Positions 26,564-34,245 of a stretch of DNA of 64,000 nucleotides are shown piece by piece. Location of the stretch: assembly GCF_002920615.1 (NCBI RefSeq), contig NZ_PQSU01000011.1, positions 124,001 through 188,000 of the forward strand, written 5' to 3'. Each line of letters opens with the position of its first letter. Position 1 is the first letter of the stretch. Source of the stretch: Streptomyces sp. Ru62 (GTDB lineage: Bacteria; Actinomycetota; Actinomycetes; Streptomycetales; Streptomycetaceae). Made by a program: the position numbers and the translations under genes. The notes under the pieces were generated by a model that had not been told where the DNA came from, ran no database searches, and saw nothing but the letters and a program-made list of their open reading frames with translations.

Positions 26564-28707
26564 TGACCCGACACCCCGACGGACTGCGCACGGCGAATCT
26601 GCACGCGGATTACCGCAGCGACCGCTGCGACATCGTCCGCGAGTTCTATATTCCTGCCCTTGACGCGGCCGCCACCTACGACCGTGCGGTCGGTTACTTC
26701 AGCGCCTCGGTGCTTGCCGTTCTCGGTCAGGGGCTGGACGATTTCGCCGCTCGCGGCGGGACGATGCGCATCGTCGCCTCCCCCCAGCTCACCGCCGACG
26801 ACGTGGAGCAGATTCACGCCGGATACGAACTGCGGGCCGTGCTCGAGCAGGCTGCCGCGCGGGATCTGGAGCAGGCGGCCCAGGACCCGCGGGCGGCGAG
26901 CGGGCTGGGCAAGCTCGGCCTGCTCATTGCTGATGGGCGCCTTGACATCAAGCTCGCCTACATCAGCTCCCACGACCGGGTCGGCATTTACCACGAGAAA
27001 ATCGGCATCTTTCGCGACGGCCACGACCTGGTCGCATTCAAAGGCAGCGCGAACGAGACCATGCCGGGACTGGTCGGCAACTTTGAATCCATCGAGGTCT
27101 TTCGCACCTGGGAGCCAGGTGACCGGAGCCGGGCCGTACGCATCAGCCAGGACTTCGAAGACCTCTGGGACGACCGGACTCCGTTGCTGCGGGTAATCGA
27201 CTTCACCGGCGCTGCGCACACGGTCATCCAACGCTGCGTCCAGTCCACCGCGCGCGAGGTGGAACTGCCGCTGCTGGACGGTGCCCTGATCACCTTGCCA
27301 CGCCCGGAGACTCCCGGACGGCTGGCGATCCCGGGTGAACTGACCGTGCGGGGTTACCAGAAAGAAGCCGTCGAACGCTGGTTTGCACAGGGCGGCCGGG
27401 GCATCCTGCGCATGGCCACCGGCACGGGCAAAACCCTGACGGCACTGTCGGCTGCGGCCCAGCTGACCCGTGTGCTGCAAAAACGCGACCAAGGGCTGCT
27501 GACGCTTGTCATCGCCCCGTACCAGCACCTGGTCGACCAATGGTGCAAAGACATTGCCTGGTTCGGTGTGCAGCCTATCCGCGCCTACGAATCCACCAGC
27601 AGCTGGTATGGCGAAGCCTCTTCACTCCTGGATGCCCTGGCCTTGGGCAGTGCCCAGGGCGGAGTCCTGGTCACTACGAACGCCACTTTCGCCGCAGGCC
27701 CGCTGCAGTCGATCCTTGCCCGCCACCGTGGCCGCCTCCTCGTCATCGCCGACGAGTGTCACAACCTCGGCGCCAAACGTCTGCGGGAGAAGCTCCCCGA
27801 ATCCGCTGCGTACCGGTTGGGCTTGTCGGCCACACCGGAGCGCTGGTTCGACGACCAGGGCACAGCGGCATTGTCGGACTATTTCGGAGACGTCGTTTTC
27901 GAGATGGGCATCGGTGATGCCATCCGCGCCGGAGCCCTGTGTCGGTACATCTACACGCCAGTCCTGGTCGAACTGGACGACGAGGAGGCCTACCTCTACG
28001 CGGAGGTGACGGAAAAAATCGCCAAGATCATCGCGGCCGAGGGCCTTTCTCACGACACCGACGACGACAGCCCGCTGGGCCAGCTGCTGCGGCGACGCTC
28101 CAACATTCTCGGACACGCCCGAGCCAAGCTGCCCGCCCTGCGCCGCGAGATCACTGCGCGGCGCAACGACTGGTACCAGCTGCTGTACTGCGCCGAGGGC
28201 CGCCACCCCCTGTCCTACGAAGGTGGTGACCCGCACGAGCCGACCCAGCTGCAGCAGGCACTGGCCATGGTCGGCACCGAACTGCGCATGCCCGCAGCCC
28301 CATACACCGCAGACACCAAACGCCCGGAACGCCAGCACCTGTTGCGTCAGTTCGCCACCGGCACGCAGCTGCAGGTCCTGCTGTCGATGAAGTGCCTCGA
28401 CGAGGGAGTGGACGTGCCCGCCGCACGCACCGCCTACCTCCTTGCGAGCTCCTCTAACCCGCGCCAGTTCATTCAGCGCCGCGGCCGCGTCCTGCGTAAG
28501 GCACCGGGCAAGGAACGCGCGGACATCGTCGATTTCATCGTCGTCCCCCCCAGCGCTGCCAGCGATCTGCAGCACGAGACCGAGCGACGCATGGTGGCCC
28601 GCGAGCTGGCACGGGTGACGGAGTTCGCCCGGCTTGCCGACAACGAGGCGCACACCCTCGACATCCTGCGCCCGCTGCGCCTGCGCTACGGGCTCATGGA
28701 CACCTGA
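26563..28707 (+). CDS. PLD-like nuclease plus DEAD/DEAH helicase (Dnd-system restriction enzyme family)
   Basis: 714 aa; ATG 26563 shares one base with the preceding stop (GTG 26560 is an alternative). N-terminal phospholipase-D-type nuclease domain with IYHEKIGIF and FKGSANET (HxK...N...E, about residues 142-165). Superfamily 2 helicase follows: RMATGTGKTLTAL (Walker A, about 285), VIADECHN (motif II, about 396), LGLSATPERW (motif III), QFIQRRGRVLRK (motif VI, about 645). This architecture is the one described as a putative restriction enzyme linked to dnd clusters. Likely cuts or blocks unmodified invading DNA; not proven. Confidence 0.85.
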   Translation: MTRHPDGLRTANLHADYRSDRCDIVREFYIPALDAAATYDRAVGYFSASVLAVLGQGLDDFAARGGTMRIVASPQLTADDVEQIHAGYELRAVLEQAAARDLEQAAQDPRAASGLGKLGLLIADGRLDIKLAYISSHDRVGIYHEKIGIFRDGHDLVAFKGSANETMPGLVGNFESIEVFRTWEPGDRSRAVRISQDFEDLWDDRTPLLRVIDFTGAAHTVIQRCVQSTAREVELPLLDGALITLPRPETPGRLAIPGELTVRGYQKEAVERWFAQGGRGILRMATGTGKTLTALSAAAQLTRVLQKRDQGLLTLVIAPYQHLVDQWCKDIAWFGVQPIRAYESTSSWYGEASSLLDALALGSAQGGVLVTTNATFAAGPLQSILARHRGRLLVIADECHNLGAKRLREKLPESAAYRLGLSATPERWFDDQGTAALSDYFGDVVFEMGIGDAIRAGALCRYIYTPVLVELDDEEAYLYAEVTEKIAKIIAAEGLSHDTDDDSPLGQLLRRRSNILGHARAKLPALRREITARRNDWYQLLYCAEGRHPLSYEGGDPHEPTQLQQALAMVGTELRMPAAPYTADTKRPERQHLLRQFATGTQLQVLLSMKCLDEGVDVPAARTAYLLASSSNPRQFIQRRGRVLRKAPGKERADIVDFIVVPPSAASDLQHETERRMVARELARVTEFARLADNEAHTLDILRPLRLRYGLMDT

Positions 28708-28753
28708 CAGCACGTGCACGACCGACAGACAGCCCGACGTGTGGAGAAAGACC

Positions 28754-28918
28754 ATGGGGACGACGGAAAGCCTGAAAGACATCATGGACGACCTGTCGCC
28801 GGAAGCCAGGAAGCTCGTGGCGAAAGTGTGGCAGCTCGAACGTGAGCACCTGCATGTGAAGAATCCGACCCTGCTCACGGACGAGATCGTCCGCGCCACC
28901 AAGGAGCTGGCCAAATGA
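28754..28918 (+). CDS. 54-aa DNA-modification-system-associated small protein
   Basis: ATG 28754 has GGAGAAAG upstream. The product (MGTTESLKDIMDDLSPEARK start) is helical and charged, without Cys. It overlaps the downstream ATPase gene by 4 bp (ATGA), so the two are almost surely co-translated. Small proteins in this position are known beside Dnd-type loci; it may be an adaptor for the ATPase (inference). Confidence 0.75.
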   Translation: MGTTESLKDIMDDLSPEARKLVAKVWQLEREHLHVKNPTLLTDEIVRATKELAK

Positions 28919-30972
28919 GACTGCTTAAGCTCACGTTGGACAATTTCCGCGTCTTCTACGGGGCCCAGCAGCTTGATCTCGAGGTCACTCCAGACAAGCC
29001 GGTCATCCTCATCTTCGGCATGAACGGCGCGGGGAAGACTACCCTGCTGAACGCTTTCACGTGGGCGTTGTACGGCGCCTTCTCCGACGATGTCGAGTAC
29101 CAGGAACGCGTGATCAACGATCACGCGTGGACCCAGACCCCCTTCGGCGGCGTCGTCAGCGCCTCGGTGAAGGTCGAATTCGAGCACGAGGGGCTACTGT
29201 TCACCGTGCTGCGTACGGTCACAACGACGAAGAACACTGAAGAACAGGTCGCATTGACGCCAAAGCTCATCGTTACTGAGTCCGAGCACGGCGTCAGTAC
29301 CACCGTCACCAATGGCCAGGACCGCATACAAAAGATCCTTCCCGAAGGCTTGCGGCAGTTCTTCTTCTTCAACGGTGAGCGCATGGAGCGCATGTTCACC
29401 GGCGACCGCACGGACGAGGTCAAGCAGGCGATCAAGACCCTGATGGGGCTTGAGGAGATCGAGCGGGCCATCGCGACCCACCTGCCGAGTGCGTCACGCA
29501 AGCTCAGCCGGCAGATCGGCAGCAGCGGCGACGGGCGCCTGCAGGCGCTGATGGCCGAGCAGGAGCGGCTGGAGCAGCACAAGCTCGACGTCCACAAACA
29601 GCTGCTGCAGCTCTCTGAGACCGCCAGTGGTTATGAGCGTGAAGTCGAGGCGGCCAACCAGGCGCTCCTCGCCAATGGCAAGGCTGCGCCTCTGCAGCGT
29701 CAGCGCGCCAAGCTGAAAGTGCGTCTGGACGAGCTGGTGACCAAGCGGGCCGAACGCCAGGAGAAGAAGCGCGATCTGCTCGCCCGGAGCAGCTTCCTTG
29801 CCTTCACCGGCGGTATCGACAACCAGGTTCTCGACCTCGCCGAAGGGATGCGCAAGCGCCGCGAGCTGCCCGCCGGCATCCAGCGCGACTACATCGACGG
29901 CCTCCTCGAAGACGGCTTGTGCATGTGCGGGCGCGACCTGCCCGAGGGCTCCCAGGCGCGGATGGCGCTGGAGGAACGCCGTTACAACGCCGGGCTCGCC
30001 GACGTCGAGACCCGCTGGATGTATCTGCGCGGTAAGGCAGCCGACCTGACCTTGGCGAGGGCGGACCTGCTGGCGAAGCTGCGGGAGTGCGTCGCCGACA
30101 TCGAGGAGATCGAGTCCTCGATTCGGCAGATCGATGCCGAAGAGAGCGATATCGCCCGCGAGCTGGAGGGCGTCGATGTGATGGACGTCCAGCGCCTGGA
30201 GGAGCGGCGTAAGGAGTTCGACCGCAAGCGCCTGGATGCCTTGCAGCAGCACCGGGAGGCGCAGTCCCAGCTGGCTGAGCTGGACGAGCAAATCGAGAAG
30301 GTCAAGCGCCAGTTCCACTCCGCGCGGGTACAAGATGAGGAGTCCAAGCGCATACAGCGGCAGGTGGCCCTGGTAGACGAGGTCCTCACCGCTTTCCAGC
30401 GGATCCTGGCAGTCAAGACCGAGGAGGTCCGCCAGCAGCTCGACCAGAAGGTAAAGAGCGTCTTCGGGCGGATCTGCATCAAGCCGTTCACCCCCAACCT
30501 CACCCCGGCCTTCGCGTTGGAACTGGTCAACCACTCGGCCGGAGTCGCCGCCGCCCGCAGCACCGGCGAGAACCAGATCCTGGGTCTGTCATTCGTGGGA
30601 GCTGTCTCTGAACTGGCCAAGGAGACACACGACCGCAAGCAGAAGACACCCGACGCCGTCCTGGGAGGTGGGGGCGTCTATCCGGTCGTCATGGACGCGC
30701 CGTTCGGAAACCTCGACGTCGCCTACCAGAACGACATTGCCGAATCTCTCCCCAAGCTTACCTCGCAGATCGTCACCCTTCTGTCGAAGTCGCAGTCCCG
30801 CGGCATGGTGCTGGACCACCTCGGAGGAGCGGCATCCCGTATGTACGTGCTGCGTTCCTACATCACCAACCTCGACGCCGACGAGGACACCATCACCATC
30901 CACGGGCGTGCCTACCCTTACGTCTCTCACGGCGAGTTCAACCACACAGTCCTGGAAGAGGTGACCGTCTGA
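28915..30972 (+). CDS. SMC/DndD-like ATPase with a Cys-x-Cys hook
   Basis: 685 aa. It starts like DndD (MRLLKLTLDNFRVFYGAQQL). Walker A FGMNGAGKTTLLNAF is at about residue 35, long coiled-coils span about 200-310 and 370-510, and Walker B VVMDAPFGNLD is at about 590. The coiled-coil apex has LCMCGRDLPEG (about 335), like a Rad50 zinc hook but with CxC spacing. The ABC signature is weak (ENQILGLSFVGA). A second SMC-like ATPase beside a complete dnd set points to end sensing or DNA remodelling in the restriction step (inference). Confidence 0.8.
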   Translation: MRLLKLTLDNFRVFYGAQQLDLEVTPDKPVILIFGMNGAGKTTLLNAFTWALYGAFSDDVEYQERVINDHAWTQTPFGGVVSASVKVEFEHEGLLFTVLRTVTTTKNTEEQVALTPKLIVTESEHGVSTTVTNGQDRIQKILPEGLRQFFFFNGERMERMFTGDRTDEVKQAIKTLMGLEEIERAIATHLPSASRKLSRQIGSSGDGRLQALMAEQERLEQHKLDVHKQLLQLSETASGYEREVEAANQALLANGKAAPLQRQRAKLKVRLDELVTKRAERQEKKRDLLARSSFLAFTGGIDNQVLDLAEGMRKRRELPAGIQRDYIDGLLEDGLCMCGRDLPEGSQARMALEERRYNAGLADVETRWMYLRGKAADLTLARADLLAKLRECVADIEEIESSIRQIDAEESDIARELEGVDVMDVQRLEERRKEFDRKRLDALQQHREAQSQLAELDEQIEKVKRQFHSARVQDEESKRIQRQVALVDEVLTAFQRILAVKTEEVRQQLDQKVKSVFGRICIKPFTPNLTPAFALELVNHSAGVAAARSTGENQILGLSFVGAVSELAKETHDRKQKTPDAVLGGGGVYPVVMDAPFGNLDVAYQNDIAESLPKLTSQIVTLLSKSQSRGMVLDHLGGAASRMYVLRSYITNLDADEDTITIHGRAYPYVSHGEFNHTVLEEVTV

Positions 30973-31439
30973 TGGCTGTCGAGATCCGCTTTCGCCGTCC
31001 CGCCGAACACGAACAGCTGTTGTCCCTCCTCACCGGCAAGGACGGCCCCTTCCGTGCCAACTACGAGGCACTGCTGTTCGCCGCCTCCTTGGGCCGTCGA
31101 AAGGAACGCCGCGTCCCTTTCGAGAAGTCTGGGGAGGGGATCCGCTATGCGCTGGTGGAGAACCGTGAATACGGCGACGTGCTCATCGACCTGATCGCAG
31201 CAGCCGAAGTGCCCGAGGACGCGAAGATTCTCGCTGACGACCGGCTCGGCGAGCGGCTGAGGATTTTCGAGGAGTACGCCAACGGCGGCCTGCACTGCCT
31301 CCAGGCAGAGATCAACACTCGAGGCAGCAGGGACCTCGTCGCCATCGTCAGCTCGCTCGTGCTCGATGCGCTCACTCCGACTGCAGACACCACCGAAGAC
31401 CCCGCCGTCAAGGACATGCTGGACGCCTTGGAGTGGTAG
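30972..31439 (+). CDS. Dnd system-associated protein 4-like
   Basis: 155 aa; ATG shares one base with the stop of the ATPase gene. Recognisable core: EIRFRRPAEHEQLLSLLTG, YEALLFAASLGRRKERRVPF, LRIFEEYANGGLHCLQAEI. This pattern matches my memory of the small protein family called dnd system-associated protein 4. Function unknown. Its tight coupling to the ATPase suggests a complex. A stem-loop follows the stop. Confidence 0.75.
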   Translation: MAVEIRFRRPAEHEQLLSLLTGKDGPFRANYEALLFAASLGRRKERRVPFEKSGEGIRYALVENREYGDVLIDLIAAAEVPEDAKILADDRLGERLRIFEEYANGGLHCLQAEINTRGSRDLVAIVSSLVLDALTPTADTTEDPAVKDMLDALEW

Positions 31440-31474
31440 CACGACGCACCCTCCAGGTCTAGCAAAGCTGCAGA

Positions 31475-31506
31475 GCCTCGCACCGTGCCACCCACGGGTG
31501 CGAGGC
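31475..31506. terminator. Stem-loop between effector sub-operons
   Basis: GCCTCGCACC (31475-31484) pairs perfectly with GGTGCGAGGC (31497-31506), 12-nt loop, no T-run. It could stop or attenuate transcription between the ATPase unit and the giant HTH/helicase unit. Confidence 0.55.
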
Positions 31507-31572
31507 AGCGCGCCGCGGCAGGTGGCCCCCACGGCGCCCACACCATCGAACGTACGAGATGCGGAACCTCAC

Positions 31573-34200
31573 GTGACTGGCCTGATCGAACCCAAGCCGC
31601 TATGGCACCACGTCCTCGCCGATCTGCTGCCGGCTCTCCGCTTCGGTGAGCCGCACCAGCTCGGGCGCGTGCTGAACGACGCTCGACTGCCCGGGACCTG
31701 GTGGAACGACACGCCGCTGAGCGACGCCATTGCCACTATCAGCGCATCAGAGGTCGCCCAGCGAGCCGCACACGCGCTCTCAGCCCACTGGCCGCACCTG
31801 ACGCTCGCCACGGCCCTGCCTCAGCTGTGCTTTTGCCTAGAAGGCCAGCAGACGGACCTGACCACCAGCATCGCCCACGCCGCCAGCGAGGAGACCCTCC
31901 CGCAGCTCGTCCTGCCCCTGCTGCGTCCCTTCCTCACCGGCGGACGCGACCTGACGAAAGCCGCCAGCGCTGCACCGAACACAGCAGCCGAGCCCGACGC
32001 GGACGTTACCGCCGTCACAGCCTGGCTGGAGCGCCTGCTCTCCGCCGATGCGCCTCCCGCCATCCGCACTGCCGCAGAGACGCTGTGCGCATGGGCCAAG
32101 CATCCCGGGCACGAAAGCGACACCCCCACCGCCCGCCCTTCAGCTCGGCCGGCCGTGGCGACGCCCGAGACACCCGCCCCTGTCGGCACCGCGGTGCCCG
32201 CCCTGGCAGCACAACCGCTCGACGCACTCGCCCCCCTCGTTAGCACCTGGGGCGAACGACAGCTCGCCATCGCAGCAGGACGCACCTTCAGCCAGATCCG
32301 TACGTCGCTGGAAAGCCTCGGCGAGCAATTCGGAGTCAGCCGCGAACGAGCACGGCAGATACAGGTCGAGCTGGAGAAGAATCTCCAGCAGTGGCTGCAC
32401 TCCGACGCTGGCCAGCCCTTCCTCAGCCACCTCCTCGCCGTCCAAGACCACCTTGGGCCGGTGGCCACCGAACAGAGCCTTCGCGCTCTGCACCCCGCGC
32501 ACGCACAACCCGTTGTCGCTCTCGGCCTCCCGCTGTGGCAGGTCATCGCCTCACTACTGCCTGACCGCACCTGGACGAGGGGCTGGCTGGTGCAAGGCGA
32601 TCTCGACCAGCGCCTCGAACGGACACGCAGCGAGCTCGCAGCACGCTGCGCCACCTCCGTGCCCCCCTGGTCCGACGTCGTGGAGCTGTTGGCCCATCAA
32701 GCTATCCGTGACAGCCACGCTGACGCCTGGCTGCAGGAGATCAAGGGCTTCCGCCTCATCGACGGGCACGTGCTGCCCTGGGGCCGCTCGATCAGCGACC
32801 GGGCCGAAGCCGTTCTGACACTGGTGGGGCATCCCTTGTCGATGGAAGACCTCCTCAGCCGCCTGGACGACAACACAGCTCTTGCCAGCCTTCGCAATCA
32901 GATCCAAACCGACGACCGCTTCCTGCGACGCGACCGCGACCTGTATGGCCTGAGCCGATGGGGTGGCACCCCCTACCTCGGGATCCGGGAAATGATCAAC
33001 CGGGAACTCGAGAGCTGCGGCGGCGAGGCCCAGACCGACGAGATCGTCACCTCGCTCTGCTCGCAGTTTGACGTGTCAGAGAAGTCGGTCCGTGCCTACC
33101 TCGCTGCTCCGGAATACGACCGCTTCCAGCGGGGCTGGGTCCGTCTGACCGCCCCCGACGATCCGGCACTCACTGACTACCAGCCACGCCGTGACGTGGC
33201 GCAGACTCGGCGCTGCTTCCAGACCGGCCAAGGCACCTGGTGGTATCGCCTCGACGTCAACGGTGAACACCTGCGCGGCTCCGGCTTCACGATCCCCGCC
33301 GGGTTCGCCGCCCACCTCGGCCTCGTCCCTGGCGGCCGACTGGAACTATCCCATGAAGTCGGCACCACCCACCTCGTCTGGCGCAATCAGCCCGCCTGCG
33401 GCTCCCTGCGCACCCTGCTCGAACACATCGAGGCAGGAGAGGGAGACCATGTGTTCCTAGCGGCCAAGGACGGCCACCTCAAGGCACTGCGCCTGGCCGA
33501 GAAGGACGAATGCGACCTCACAGACACCCAGCGGGCCCTGCGGCTTATGGCCTTGTCTGGCCAGATCCTCGAGAGGGACATGCCGCCCGTCCTGGGCCGG
33601 CGTATCGGTCTCAACGACGCCATGACGATGGACGAGGTCCTCACCCACCTGCGTACACGGGGTGATAAGGACATTCTCGAGCTACTCAGCCCGCAATACC
33701 CCACCGCTCTCGACGACCCCAGCCCTGTGACAGCGTCCGATCAGTCCGTCACACCCGCCCCGAAACCCGCCAGCGCCCCAACACCCGAGCCCGCCGACTC
33801 GCCCGATGCGCAGCTCGCCGACGATCCCGCAGTTGAAGCCCACCAGCCTGTGACGCTGCGGGACCCCGCCTGGAACGAAGAGATCATCCCTCTGCTCGAC
33901 CGAGACAGCGAAGCCGACCTAATCGACGTCGCCCGCGCAGTCGCCGCCCACGGCAAGACAGCACCCATCTTCGGCTACGAACTCGGCGATGGCGGCTGGC
34001 AAGCCGACTTCGCGTGGGACCAGAACAGCACCAAGGTCGCCATCGTCTCCTCCGCGCCCCACGCGGGCCCGAGTCCGGAAACCGAGCGCCGTGACAGCGC
34101 CTACCAAGCAGCTGGCTGGACCATCCGCAGTGCCACCGACTGGCTCACCCGCCTCGACGAACTACTCGCCCTGCTCCCCGACGCCCCCGCTGGCAGCTGA
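31573..34200 (+). CDS. Giant protein with sigma-70 region 4-like HTH and nuclease-like C-terminus
   Basis: 875 aa from GTG 31573; the frame is open further upstream, but the product then lacks the family start TGLIEPKPLWHHVLADLL, which matches the paralogue at 24596. Residues about 248-270 (LGEQFGVSRERARQIQVELE) are a sigma-70 region-4-type HTH. Residues about 410-525 repeat the winged-helix pair of the paralogue. Residues about 560-640 form a beta-rich module. The last 110 residues (FGYELGDGGWQADFAW, KVAIVSS, AAGWTIRSATDWL) look like the restriction-endonuclease-like tail seen on some helicases; catalytic residues are not certain. Likely DNA-recognition subunit. Confidence 0.65.
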   Translation: MTGLIEPKPLWHHVLADLLPALRFGEPHQLGRVLNDARLPGTWWNDTPLSDAIATISASEVAQRAAHALSAHWPHLTLATALPQLCFCLEGQQTDLTTSIAHAASEETLPQLVLPLLRPFLTGGRDLTKAASAAPNTAAEPDADVTAVTAWLERLLSADAPPAIRTAAETLCAWAKHPGHESDTPTARPSARPAVATPETPAPVGTAVPALAAQPLDALAPLVSTWGERQLAIAAGRTFSQIRTSLESLGEQFGVSRERARQIQVELEKNLQQWLHSDAGQPFLSHLLAVQDHLGPVATEQSLRALHPAHAQPVVALGLPLWQVIASLLPDRTWTRGWLVQGDLDQRLERTRSELAARCATSVPPWSDVVELLAHQAIRDSHADAWLQEIKGFRLIDGHVLPWGRSISDRAEAVLTLVGHPLSMEDLLSRLDDNTALASLRNQIQTDDRFLRRDRDLYGLSRWGGTPYLGIREMINRELESCGGEAQTDEIVTSLCSQFDVSEKSVRAYLAAPEYDRFQRGWVRLTAPDDPALTDYQPRRDVAQTRRCFQTGQGTWWYRLDVNGEHLRGSGFTIPAGFAAHLGLVPGGRLELSHEVGTTHLVWRNQPACGSLRTLLEHIEAGEGDHVFLAAKDGHLKALRLAEKDECDLTDTQRALRLMALSGQILERDMPPVLGRRIGLNDAMTMDEVLTHLRTRGDKDILELLSPQYPTALDDPSPVTASDQSVTPAPKPASAPTPEPADSPDAQLADDPAVEAHQPVTLRDPAWNEEIIPLLDRDSEADLIDVARAVAAHGKTAPIFGYELGDGGWQADFAWDQNSTKVAIVSSAPHAGPSPETERRDSAYQAAGWTIRSATDWLTRLDELLALLPDAPAGS

Positions 34201-34245
34201 AACAGCCCCAGGTAGATCCCTCCACCATCCGGAAGACGCCATCAG

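Noticed and set aside
31366..31572. Upstream extension of the giant HTH protein
   Set aside because: The added residues are out-of-frame reading of the preceding gene and a stem-loop; the paralogue starts at the equivalent of 31573.
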